From Bacillota bacterium (GTDB taxonomy: Bacteria; Bacillota; Clostridia; Oscillospirales; Acutalibacteraceae), in assembly GCA_023417635.1 (NCBI GenBank), contig JAEZFF010000022.1, forward strand, positions 1 through 13,038: a stretch of 13,038 nt of DNA. The letters run 5' to 3'. The notes below the pieces were generated by a model, which saw only the letters and a program-made list of their open reading frames with translations, was not told the origin of the DNA and made no database searches. Position numbers and translations under genes: made by a program. Shown in pieces: positions 5,548-12,115 of this stretch. The number at the start of each line of letters is the position of its first letter. Within the stretch, counting starts at the first letter, position 1.

Positions 5548-6984
5548 TTAATAGGCCTTGCCCCAATAAAGCATTTTAGCAGCCGGTTTGCCGCAGACCG
5601 GGCATACGTCGGAAATCTGCTCCTGCTCAAATGGAATGCAGCGGGAAGAAAGGCCGGCAACTTCCTTGATTTTCGCTTCGCAGGCTGCATCTCCACACCA
5701 CATGGCTTTTACAAGGCCGGGCTTGGTGTCTGCAATTTCTTTCATTTCGTCAAGCGTTTTTGCCGTGTATGTCATACTCTCACGGCGCTGCAGCGCACGG
5801 TCGAACATCTGCTTCCGAACGGTTTCAAGCTGTTCGGTGATGGCTGCTTCAAGGCCTTCAAGCGGCGTAAACTGCTTTTCACGGTCGGTACGGCGCACAA
5901 GGACGCACTGGTCTTTTGCCATGTCGCGCGGGCCAATCTCAAGGCGAAGCGGGACTCCCTTCATTTCGTACTGGGCGAACTTCCAGCCAGGAGTCTGGTC
6001 TGAATCGTCCAGCTTGACGCGGAACTGCTTCTTCAGGCGGGCTTCCAATTCCTTTGCCTTTTCCAGTACACCAGGTTTATGCTGCGCAACCGGCACAATG
6101 ACAACCTGAACTGGGGCGACATCCGGCGGCAGAAGGAGGCCGTTATTGTCCCCGTGGGTCATGATAATGCCGCCGATAATGCGGGTGCTCATGCCCCAGG
6201 AAGTCTGGAACGGGTGGCAGATAGAATTGTCGCGGCCCTGGAACGTAACGTTGAAAGCTTTGGCAAAGCCATCGCCGAAGTAATGGCTTGTACCGGACTG
6301 CAGCGCTTTTCCGTCGTGCATCATAGCCTCAATGGTGAAAGTCGCTTCCGCACCGGCAAATTTTTCGCTTTCCGTCTTCTGGCCCTTAATCACCGGCATG
6401 GCAAGCTGATTTTCGCAGAAATCAGCGTAAACTTTCAGCATCTGCTTTGTTTCCGTCATTGCTTCAGCTGCTGTTTCATGCATGGTGTGGCCTTCCTGCC
6501 AGTGAAACTCCACCGAGCGCAGGAACGGGCGCGTCGTCTTTTCCCAGCGCACAACCGAGCACCACTGGTTATAAAGTTTCGGCAGGTCGCGGTAAGAATG
6601 AATCACACGGGCATAATGTTCACAGAAGAGCGTTTCGGAGGTCGGGCGCACACACAGCCGTTCCGGAAGCTTTTCCTCGCCGCCCATCGTCACCCACGCC
6701 ACTTCCGGTGCAAAACCTTTAATGTGGTCTTTTTCCTTGTTCAGCAGGCTTTCCGGAATAAACAACGGCATGGAAACGTTTTCATGGCCCAGCTCTTTAA
6801 ACTTTTTGTCGAGTATATCGTGGATATTTTCCCAGATAGCCCAGCCGTAAGGCTCTATGACCATACAGCCGCGCACGCTGGTGTACTCCATCAGCTCGGC
6901 TTTTTTTACAATATCGGTATACCATTGGGCAAAGTCTTCCTCCATGGGAGTGATGGCTTCGACCATCTTTTTCTGTTCCGCCAT
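5548..6984 (-). CDS. proS: Prolyl-tRNA synthetase, archaeal/eukaryal-type (no editing insertion)
   Basis: This class II synthetase charges tRNA(Pro) with proline. Its 478 residues are typical of the short ProS type; the common bacterial form is about 570 residues and carries an INS editing domain between motifs 2 and 3, absent here. Visible elements are RPTSET (113-118), motif 2 around FLRSVEFHWQEGHT (154-167), the GTSHYFG stretch (231-237), motif 3 GMSTRIIGGII (264-274), an anticodon-binding domain from about 290, and a C-terminal zinc module with Cys430, Cys435, Cys461 and Cys464. The last residues, GKAY, fit the conserved C-terminal tyrosine. The ATG at 6982-6984 follows AAGGGGT (6991-6997) at 6 nt. 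It has its own promoter and terminator. Lack of INS means editing of Ala-tRNA(Pro) would depend on a separate factor, if present. Confidence 0.96.
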   Translation of the reverse strand: MAEQKKMVEAITPMEEDFAQWYTDIVKKAELMEYTSVRGCMVIEPYGWAIWENIHDILDKKFKELGHENVSMPLFIPESLLNKEKDHIKGFAPEVAWVTMGGEEKLPERLCVRPTSETLFCEHYARVIHSYRDLPKLYNQWCSVVRWEKTTRPFLRSVEFHWQEGHTMHETAAEAMTETKQMLKVYADFCENQLAMPVIKGQKTESEKFAGAEATFTIEAMMHDGKALQSGTSHYFGDGFAKAFNVTFQGRDNSICHPFQTSWGMSTRIIGGIIMTHGDNNGLLLPPDVAPVQVVIVPVAQHKPGVLEKAKELEARLKKQFRVKLDDSDQTPGWKFAQYEMKGVPLRLEIGPRDMAKDQCVLVRRTDREKQFTPLEGLEAAITEQLETVRKQMFDRALQRRESMTYTAKTLDEMKEIADTKPGLVKAMWCGDAACEAKIKEVAGLSSRCIPFEQEQISDVCPVCGKPAAKMLYWGKAY

Positions 6985-7008
6985 TTTACTACCCCTTATC
7001 CGGCAGTT

Positions 7009-7057
7009 TCGCGCTGCCTTTCTGCTTTCCGGAAACCGCCGGCCACCGAAAAGCAGA
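7009..7057 (-). other. Hairpins in the proS leader
   Basis: The roughly 85-nt leader of proS can form two hairpins on the minus strand: an 8-bp stem TCTGCTTT/AAAGCAGA (about 7021-7057) with an inner CCGG/CCGG pairing, and GGCAG/CTGCC (about 7009-7025), which partly overlaps it. They may be alternative folds. The leader is too short for, and lacks the conserved motif of, a T-box. Confidence 0.3.
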
Positions 7058-7075
7058 GTTCAAAATGCACTCTTT

Positions 7076-7104
7076 ATTATAAAGAATGCGGCGTGCTTTT
7101 GCAA
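7076..7104 (-). promoter_or_regulatory. proS promoter
   Basis: On the minus strand TTGCAA (7099-7104) is followed after exactly 17 bp by a perfect TATAAT (7076-7081). Transcription would start near 7069. The -35 box overlaps a GC-rich hairpin (GCGGC/GCCGC arms around an AAAA-type loop) that lies between the acpP terminator and proS. Confidence 0.7.
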
Positions 7105-7163
7105 GCCGCGCCGCTATCTTTTCCCGCAAGAAACAGCGGCAGTGCCTTGGCTGCCGCCACAGC

Positions 7164-7194
7164 AAAAATCCGCCCTGCACCGGCACGGCGGATT
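7164..7194 (-). terminator. acpP terminator
   Basis: On the minus strand AATCCGCC (7187-7194) pairs with GGCGGATT (7167-7174) and is followed by TTTTT. The loop can close further through GCC/GGC-type pairing. It begins 15 bp after the acpP stop codon. A second inverted repeat, GCGGCAG/CTGCCGC (7136-7142 and 7151-7157), lies just beyond it. Confidence 0.8.
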
Positions 7195-7208
7195 AAAATT
7201 GCTGAAAC

Positions 7209-7439
7209 TTATTTCTGGTGGTCTTCAATGTACTTTACCAGTTCGCCGACTGTTTTCAGGTTCTCGACTTCCTCATCCGGAACTTCAATTTCGAACTCGT
7301 CTTCAATCGACATCAGCAGGTCGACAACATCCAGCGAATCAGCACCAAGATCATCGGCGATGTTCGTGTCTGCGGTGATGGAATCTTCCTCGGCATCAAA
7401 TTGCTCACTCAGAATTGACTTTACCTTCTCTAAAACCAT
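7209..7439 (-). CDS. acpP: Acyl carrier protein
   Basis: The 76-residue acidic product is a standard acyl carrier protein. It carries growing acyl chains on a phosphopantetheine arm during type II fatty acid synthesis. The attachment site is Ser35 in LGADSLDVVDL, and helix II continues with the usual acidic stretch (SIEDEFEIEVPDE). The ATG at 7437-7439 follows AAGGAGG (7446-7452) at 6 nt. The frame is open upstream to 7532, but those codons give an unrelated, cysteine- and tryptophan-containing sequence and include the ribosome site, so they are non-coding. Unlike many Firmicutes, the gene is not next to other fab genes here; it stands alone between proS and the divergent aromatic operon, with its own terminator. 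Confidence 0.95.
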   Translation of the reverse strand: MVLEKVKSILSEQFDAEEDSITADTNIADDLGADSLDVVDLLMSIEDEFEIEVPDEEVENLKTVGELVKYIEDHQK

Positions 7440-7481
7440 GTTTATCCTCCTTAAGATACAAAAACTGGGCCACTTAAAAAT

Positions 7482-7487
7482 AGTATA
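7482..7487 (-). promoter_or_regulatory. Alternative -10 box for acpP
   Basis: TATACT on the minus strand lies 42 bp upstream of the acpP start, but the best-placed -35 (TGGCTT, 7505-7510) is poor. It is a weaker alternative, or an addition, to the promoter at 7580-7608. Confidence 0.3.
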
Positions 7488-7494
7488 CCTTCTG

Positions 7495-7524
7495 TGGACA
7501 AAACAAGCCACACCATGATACAAT
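7495..7524 (+). promoter_or_regulatory. Likely promoter of the aroEK operon (extended -10)
   Basis: TGGACA (7495-7500) and TACAAT (7519-7524) are 18 bp apart, and TG at 7516-7517 makes an extended -10. Transcription would start near 7531, giving a leader of about 112 nt before the aroE-aroK ATG. The site lies inside the acpP leader as predicted from the promoter at 7580-7608. Confidence 0.5.
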
Positions 7525-7535
7525 ATCCACAAAAG

Positions 7536-7563
7536 GAAAAATCCCCCGCGGTTTTCCGGGGAA
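7536..7563 (-). terminator. Terminator-like hairpin in the acpP leader
   Basis: On the minus strand the arms CCCCGG and CCGCGGGG close around AAAA with a 2-nt bulge, and ATTTTTCC follows directly. This is a small intrinsic-terminator shape oriented towards acpP. No minus-strand gene lies upstream for it to end, so it may attenuate acpP transcription or make a very short RNA. It would also lie near the 5' end of aroEK mRNA. Confidence 0.45.
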
Positions 7564-7579
7564 CTAAGTGCCTATCCAC

Positions 7580-7608
7580 ATATTATTAGCATAGTCCGGT
7601 TTTGTCAA
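7580..7608 (-). promoter_or_regulatory. Likely acpP promoter
   Basis: On the minus strand a perfect TTGACA (7603-7608) is followed after 17 bp by TAATAT (7580-7585). Transcription would begin near 7573, giving a leader of about 133 nt that contains the hairpin at 7536-7563. Confidence 0.55.
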
Positions 7609-7642
7609 TACGTTTTTTGATTCTTTTTAAGGGGAGAATGCT

Positions 7643-8989
7643 ATGAACCGAAAAAAATTTGCCCTAATCGGTCATCCGGTGGGGCATACCATGTCACCTT
7701 TTATTCATTCGCGTCTTTTTGCACTCTGTGGTGAAGACGCTTCCTACGATGTTCTTGACCTTTCTCCGGAGGAACTTTCGGGTTCTCTGCCGCGCCTGCG
7801 CGATTTTTCGGGCTTCAACGTAACCATTCCCCATAAGCAGGCAATTATTCCGTTTTTGGATTCCCGTGATGCAAAAGCGGAAGAATTCGGTTCGGTGAAT
7901 ACCGTGAAAAATGAATCCGGCCGTCTGAAAGGTTTTACTACAGACGGTGAAGGTTTTCGCCTTGCGCTGGAAGCTGAAGGCGGAAGCCTATGCGGAAAAA
8001 CAGCCGTCCTCGGCGCAGGCGGAGCCGCCAGAGCCATTGCGTTCGAGCTGGCACACGCGGGCGCCGAAGTCACCCTGGCGGCGCGGCCGCACAGTGCTGA
8101 GGCCGCCGCATGCCTTTGTGCGGACCTGCAGCAAAAAATCCCGGGCGCAAAAGCTGGGCACTGCCTGATTTCCGACCTGCACGGCCCGCTGGATCTGCTG
8201 GTAAATGCCACGCCCGCCGGGATGTACCCGCACGCAGATTCTTGCGCCGCAGAAGAGGAGCTGATTGAGCGCTCTGCCTGCGTGTTTGACGCCGTTTACA
8301 ACCCTGGCCGCACAAAGCTGCTTGCCCTTGCGGAAAAGCACGGGAAAAAAGCCATCGGCGGCATTGGGATGCTCGTCTGCCAGGCAGCGGCTGCGGAAAC
8401 CGTCTGGTTCGGCGTTCAATTTTCCACCAAAAGCCTCGCAGAACTGAGCCGGGAAACGTCTTTTGAAATGAAAAAGAAATTTGGGAATATCGTCTTATGC
8501 GGTTTCATGGGCTGCGGCAAAACGACTTGCGGCCGCCTTCTTGCCCAGAAAACGGGGCGGCAGTTTCTCGACCTTGACGAATACATTCAGCAGAAGGCAG
8601 GAATGCCCGTCGCGCGCATTTTTGCGGAGCAGGGCGAGCCTGCCTTCCGCAGCATGGAGCGGCAGGCCGTGCAGGAGCTTTCGCTTTCCGGCGGAATGGT
8701 TATCGCCGCGGGCGGCGGCACCCTTCTGCAAAAAGAAAATGCCGAGGATTTTCGGGCAAACGGGATTGTCATTTTTCTGGATGCTTCTCTGGAAGCCGTG
8801 CGCGAACGCCTCCGGGAAGATACCGCACGCCCGCTGCTTCACCCTGCGGATGGCATTGACCGCACGGCGGAACTTTATGAAAGCCGCAGGCCGCTTTACC
8901 GAGCCGCAGCAGACCTTGTGCTGGGTGCCGACGGTTCTCCGGAGCAAAATACAGCTGCTTTGCTGGAGGCAATAAAACCCGCTGTTTAA
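7643..8989 (+). CDS. aroE/aroK: Bifunctional shikimate dehydrogenase / shikimate kinase (AroE-AroK fusion)
   Basis: One 448-residue protein carries two successive functions of the shikimate pathway. Residues 1 to about 270 are shikimate dehydrogenase (3-dehydroshikimate to shikimate, NADP-dependent): SPFIHS (18-23), catalytic Lys65 in TIPHK, Asn86, Asp101, the nucleotide loop GAGGAAR (124-130), NATP at 188-191 and Gln247. Residues 278-448 are shikimate kinase (shikimate plus ATP to shikimate 3-phosphate): Walker A GFMGCGKTT (287-295), DLDEY (310-314), FRSMER (335-340), GGGT (357-360) and lid Arg396 in ARPLL. The linker is only some 15 residues and no ribosome site precedes the internal Met276, so a true fusion is likely. 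All key residues look intact. AAGGGGAG (7629-7636) lies 6 nt before the ATG. It is first in the aromatic cluster. Confidence 0.95.
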   Translation: MNRKKFALIGHPVGHTMSPFIHSRLFALCGEDASYDVLDLSPEELSGSLPRLRDFSGFNVTIPHKQAIIPFLDSRDAKAEEFGSVNTVKNESGRLKGFTTDGEGFRLALEAEGGSLCGKTAVLGAGGAARAIAFELAHAGAEVTLAARPHSAEAAACLCADLQQKIPGAKAGHCLISDLHGPLDLLVNATPAGMYPHADSCAAEEELIERSACVFDAVYNPGRTKLLALAEKHGKKAIGGIGMLVCQAAAAETVWFGVQFSTKSLAELSRETSFEMKKKFGNIVLCGFMGCGKTTCGRLLAQKTGRQFLDLDEYIQQKAGMPVARIFAEQGEPAFRSMERQAVQELSLSGGMVIAAGGGTLLQKENAEDFRANGIVIFLDASLEAVRERLREDTARPLLHPADGIDRTAELYESRRPLYRAAADLVLGADGSPEQNTAALLEAIKPAV

Positions 8990-9007
8990 ATTGAATTTCG
9001 GCGGCCT

Positions 9008-9044
9008 GTTTTTCCGGAGCCTGATTGACAGGCTCCGGAAAAAC
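9008..9044. other. Perfect long hairpin between aroEK and aroF
   Basis: A perfect 16-bp inverted repeat (9008-9023 with 9029-9044) encloses a 5-nt loop. Its five T lie on the 5' arm, so there is no T tract after the stem in either direction and it is not a standard intrinsic terminator. It begins 18 bp after the aroEK stop codon. It could stabilise or process the mRNA, or be a weak terminator. Confidence 0.6.
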
Positions 9045-9140
9045 AATTAAACTGTGTTTTAAGTTTTTGAAAAGGCCGTCTGGCCGCGCTTTCTGCGCAT
9101 CTGCCCAAAGGCCGATAGAATGGAAGGAATTAAGAAAAAT

Positions 9141-10166
9141 ATGATTATTGTAATGAAGCCGGAATGTTCCAAAAAACAAGCGGAGGAATTTGCCGCACTT
9201 CTTGAAAAAGAATACAGCGTAAAAGCGAACATCTGGTTTGGCACACAAAGCACCGTTCTGGGCCTGATTGGCGACACCTCAGCCATAGACATTGACTCCA
9301 TTTCCGCGCAAGACTGCGTGGAGAGCGTGAAGCGCGTTCAGGAACCGTACAAAAAGGCTAACCGCAAATTTCACCCGGATGACACCGTCATTACCCTGCC
9401 GGGCGGGCAGAAAATCGGGGACGGCGGCCTTACGCTGATTGCCGGGCCGTGCTCCGTGGAGTCGAAAGCGCAGATCTGCGGCGTGGCAGAGCGCGTAAAA
9501 GCAGCCGGCGCACAGTTCCTGCGGGGCGGCGCTTTCAAGCCGCGCACTTCGCCCTATTCCTTTCAGGGGCTGAAAGCCGAAGGACTTGACCTTCTGGCCG
9601 AAGCGAAAAAGGCGACCGGCCTGCCCATCGTAACGGAAATCATGAGTGAAAAGTACATTGACCTTTTTTTGGAAAAAGGCGTTGATATTTTTCAGGTCGG
9701 CGCACGCAATATGCAGAATTTTGAACTGCTCAAAGAACTCGGCCGCATCAACAAACCAATTCTGCTGAAGCGCGGCCTCTCCAACACGATTGAAGAGCTG
9801 CTGATGAGCGCCGAATATATTATGGCGGGCGGCAACGAGCAGGTTATCCTCTGTGAACGCGGCATCCGCACGTTCGAAACCTACACCCGCAACACACTGG
9901 ATATTTCCGCTGTGCCGGTTCTGAAGCGTCTGTCGCACCTGCCGGTTGTGGTTGACCCCAGCCACGCTTCCGGCCTTTCGTGGCTTGTGGAACCGCTGGC
10001 GCTTGCTGCCGTCGCCGCCGGAGCGGATGGGCTGATTATTGAAGTCCACAACGACCCGAAGCACGCGCTTTCCGACGGTGCCCAGTCGCTTACGCCCGAC
10101 CAGTTTGACCACACGGCAGCCCGTGTGCGGGCCGCCGCATCCGTACTGCGAAAAAACGTGGAATAA
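9141..10166 (+). CDS. aroF: 3-deoxy-7-phosphoheptulonate (DAHP) synthase with N-terminal regulatory domain
   Basis: DAHP synthase joins phosphoenolpyruvate and erythrose 4-phosphate, the first step of the shikimate pathway. The 341-residue form belongs to the type I-beta class. Residues 1 to about 70 form a ferredoxin-like (FL) domain, known in Thermotoga to mediate feedback inhibition by tyrosine or phenylalanine. The barrel follows: AGPCSVES with metal ligand Cys104, RGGAFKPRTSPYSFQG (128-143), VDPSHASG with His275, IIEVH with Glu301 and Asp312. The start at 9141 (MIIVMKP) matches the family N terminus, with GGAAGG at 9122-9127, somewhat far at 13 nt. An in-frame ATG at 9120 would add seven residues but has no clear ribosome site. 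The gap after aroEK is 151 bp with no clear promoter. Other symbols (aroA, aroG) are used for this family. Confidence 0.94.
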   Translation: MIIVMKPECSKKQAEEFAALLEKEYSVKANIWFGTQSTVLGLIGDTSAIDIDSISAQDCVESVKRVQEPYKKANRKFHPDDTVITLPGGQKIGDGGLTLIAGPCSVESKAQICGVAERVKAAGAQFLRGGAFKPRTSPYSFQGLKAEGLDLLAEAKKATGLPIVTEIMSEKYIDLFLEKGVDIFQVGARNMQNFELLKELGRINKPILLKRGLSNTIEELLMSAEYIMAGGNEQVILCERGIRTFETYTRNTLDISAVPVLKRLSHLPVVVDPSHASGLSWLVEPLALAAVAAGADGLIIEVHNDPKHALSDGAQSLTPDQFDHTAARVRAAASVLRKNVE

Positions 10167-10169
10167 GCG

Positions 10170-10207
10170 CCGCTTTTATGCTATAATAGTGCAAACTGCA
10201 AAAGCGG
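10170..10207 (+). promoter_or_regulatory. Inverted repeat overlapping the tyrA ribosome site
   Basis: CCGCTTTT (10170-10177) is perfectly complementary to AAAAGCGG (10200-10207), whose end overlaps the tyrA ribosome site GCGGAGG (10204-10210). A further GC/GC pairing is possible inside. In mRNA read through from aroF this stem would mask the ribosome site. Transcripts from the internal promoter would lack the first arm. Confidence 0.45.
10179..10187 (+). promoter_or_regulatory. Internal extended -10 promoter for tyrA-aroB-aroA
   Basis: TGCTATAAT is a perfect extended -10 element. The -35 region (TGGAAT, 10159-10164, 17 bp spacing) is weak, as often seen with extended -10 promoters. Transcription would start near 10194, just upstream of the tyrA ribosome site. 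Confidence 0.55.
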
Positions 10208-10217
10208 AGGAAGCGTC

Positions 10218-11054
10218 ATGGAACAGAAGATTGTGATTGTAGGGCTTGGCTTGATTGGCGGTTCGCTTGCCAAAGCCTTTCGAAAATACACCAACTGTGC
10301 GGTCGCCGGAATGGACCGCAGCCCAAAAGTGCTGGAGGATGCCCTTGCCTGCGGCGCGGTGGAAAAGGCCGGAACGGAAAGCGACCTGCAAAGTGCAGAT
10401 GTCGTTTTTCTGTGCCTGTACCCAAAGGCCTGTGTGGAATTTGTGCAAAGCCACCTTTCCGCCCTCGGCCCCGGCACACTTGTAGCAGACACCTGCGGCA
10501 TTAAGTCATGGCTCTGCCCGCGCATGGTAAAGCTTGCACAGGAAGGCGGTTTTACGTTCGTCGGCGCACACCCAATGGCCGGAAAAGAAAAAAACGGTTT
10601 TGCTTCCAGTGAAGCAGGCCTTTTTCAGGGAGCCAGCTTTCTTCTTGTGCCTTGCGGCGCGCCGCGGGAAGCTGTGGACAAGCTGAAAGCCCTTGCACCG
10701 GCGCTTGGTTTCGACCGCACTGTGGAAACCACACCGGAAGAACATGACCGCATGATAGCATTCACAAGCCAGTTGCCGCACGTTCTGGCCTGCTCGTATG
10801 TCATGAGCCCGCAGTGCCCAAAGCACGAGGGCTTTTCCGCCGGAAGCTACCGCGATGTTTCCCGCGTGGCAAACATCAACGAAACCATGTGGACCGAGCT
10901 TTTTCTCGAAAACCGCGAAGCACTGGTGCAGGAACTTGACACCCTGACGGGCCATATCAACGAAATACGAAACGCCATAGACGCACGGGATTCCGACACG
11001 CTCTGCGCCCTGCTGCGCCGTGGAAGACTTGTAAAAGAAGGGCTTGGTGAATAA
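10218..11054 (+). CDS. tyrA: Prephenate dehydrogenase
   Basis: TyrA oxidatively decarboxylates prephenate to 4-hydroxyphenylpyruvate, the committed step to tyrosine. The 278-residue product begins with a Rossmann fold: IVIVGLGLIGGS, with the glycine loop at 9-16 and Asp33 at the end of the second strand, which suggests NAD rather than NADP. Further family signs are HPMAGKEKNGF with His118, EEHDRMIAFTSQLPHVLA with His188, and GSYRDVSRVA (209-218). It lacks a C-terminal ACT domain and a fused chorismate mutase, so it is the minimal form; arogenate as substrate cannot be excluded. The ribosome site GCGGAGG is partly inside an inverted repeat. The 51-bp gap from aroF contains an extended -10 promoter. 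Its TAA overlaps the aroB ATG by one base, implying translational coupling. Confidence 0.94.
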   Translation: MEQKIVIVGLGLIGGSLAKAFRKYTNCAVAGMDRSPKVLEDALACGAVEKAGTESDLQSADVVFLCLYPKACVEFVQSHLSALGPGTLVADTCGIKSWLCPRMVKLAQEGGFTFVGAHPMAGKEKNGFASSEAGLFQGASFLLVPCGAPREAVDKLKALAPALGFDRTVETTPEEHDRMIAFTSQLPHVLACSYVMSPQCPKHEGFSAGSYRDVSRVANINETMWTELFLENREALVQELDTLTGHINEIRNAIDARDSDTLCALLRRGRLVKEGLGE

Positions 11055-12115
11055 TGGAACTTACCGTTCACACATCGGTTCCTTACCAAATAGTGATTGA
11101 GCGCGGATGCCGCTGCCATGCGGGTGAATATGCCGCCAAACTGTTTGGGCAGGGAAGCCGCGCCATGATTATTTCCGATTCAAACACTGCGCCGCTGTAC
11201 AGGGATACTGTGAGCAGTTCTTTCCGCGAAGCTGGTTTTTCCGTCAGTACCTTTACCTTTCCAGCGGGCGAAACCAGCAAACGTTTTTCCACAATTGAAA
11301 AAATGTACGGTGTCTTTGCCGAAAACGGCCTGACCCGCAGCGACTTTGCTGTGGCGCTGGGCGGCGGCGTTACCGGCGACATGACCGGGTTTGCCTCGGC
11401 AACCTGGCTGCGCGGAATTCCGTTTGTGCAGATGCCAACTTCACTGCTCGCGCAGATTGATTCTTCCATCGGCGGCAAGACGGGCGTTGATATTCCGGAA
11501 GGCAAAAACCTTGTGGGCGCGTTCCACCAGCCTGCACTAGTACTGATTGACCCTGACACGCTTCAAACGCTTCCGCCGCACTTTTTCGCAGACGGGATGG
11601 GGGAAGCCATTAAGCACGGATGTATTAAAAGCCGCGCCTTGTTTGACAAAATCCGCGATACCGATGTTCGGGATGATATGGAAAACTTCCTCGCCGCAAA
11701 CCTGAACATTAAGCGCGCCGCCGTTGAGCAGGATGAATTCGACAACGGCGAGCGGATGCTTCTGAATTTTGGCCACACGTTCGGCCACGCACTGGAAAAA
11801 CTGCATCATTTTCAGAATCTTTCCCACGGGGAAGCCGTCGGCATCGGCATGGTGATGATGGCGAAATGCGGTGAAAAAGCCGGTCTGACCAAGCCGGGTA
11901 CAGCAGACGAGATTCTCTCGGTCTTACAGAAATATGGAATGCCTACGCATGACGATGCCGCTGCCGATACCGGCGCGCTGGTTGACACAGCCATGCTCGA
12001 CAAAAAGGCCCGCGGCGGCACAGTAAACCTTGTGATGCTGAAAGAAATCGGCGAAAGCTTCCTGTACCCTGCCGACAGGCAGAAACTGCTGAAACTGACG
12101 GAGGCTCTGCAATGA
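11054..12115 (+). CDS. aroB: 3-dehydroquinate synthase
   Basis: AroB cyclises DAHP to 3-dehydroquinate, the second step of the shikimate pathway, using NAD and a divalent metal. The 353-residue product is full length. The NAD-binding loop GGGVTGD is at 103-109, the MPTSLLAQIDSSIGGKTGVD segment at 127-146, and the metal ligands are Glu184 (DGMGEAIKHG), His241 (NFGHTFGH) and His258 (LSHGEAV). The ATG overlaps the last base of the tyrA stop codon (TAATG), with only a modest ribosome site (AAGAAGGG, about 12 nt upstream), so re-initiation by ribosomes leaving tyrA is likely. At the other end it overlaps aroA by four bases. No sign of truncation or frameshift. Confidence 0.96.
   Translation: MELTVHTSVPYQIVIERGCRCHAGEYAAKLFGQGSRAMIISDSNTAPLYRDTVSSSFREAGFSVSTFTFPAGETSKRFSTIEKMYGVFAENGLTRSDFAVALGGGVTGDMTGFASATWLRGIPFVQMPTSLLAQIDSSIGGKTGVDIPEGKNLVGAFHQPALVLIDPDTLQTLPPHFFADGMGEAIKHGCIKSRALFDKIRDTDVRDDMENFLAANLNIKRAAVEQDEFDNGERMLLNFGHTFGHALEKLHHFQNLSHGEAVGIGMVMMAKCGEKAGLTKPGTADEILSVLQKYGMPTHDDAAADTGALVDTAMLDKKARGGTVNLVMLKEIGESFLYPADRQKLLKLTEALQ

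Noticed and set aside
6985..7104. T-box riboswitch upstream of proS
   Set aside because: T-box leaders often precede synthetase genes, but the predicted leader is only about 85 nt and lacks the conserved antiterminator motif and a terminator before the gene.
6079..7518. Plus-strand open frame (479 codons) opposite proS and acpP
   Set aside because: It spans two recognised genes and their intergenic region on the other strand. Its length is explained by strong codon bias in proS.
7440..7532. N-terminal extension of acpP to 7532
   Set aside because: The extension would translate through the AAGGAGG site and gives residues unlike any acyl carrier protein.
9120..9140. Upstream ATG for aroF at 9120
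   Set aside because: It adds seven residues beyond the family's usual MIIVMKP start and lacks a ribosome site. It is not fully excluded, because the site for 9141 is rather distant.
9279..10112. Minus-strand open frame (277 codons) opposite aroF
   Set aside because: It is a shadow of the DAHP synthase gene with no supporting ribosome site or recognisable domain.
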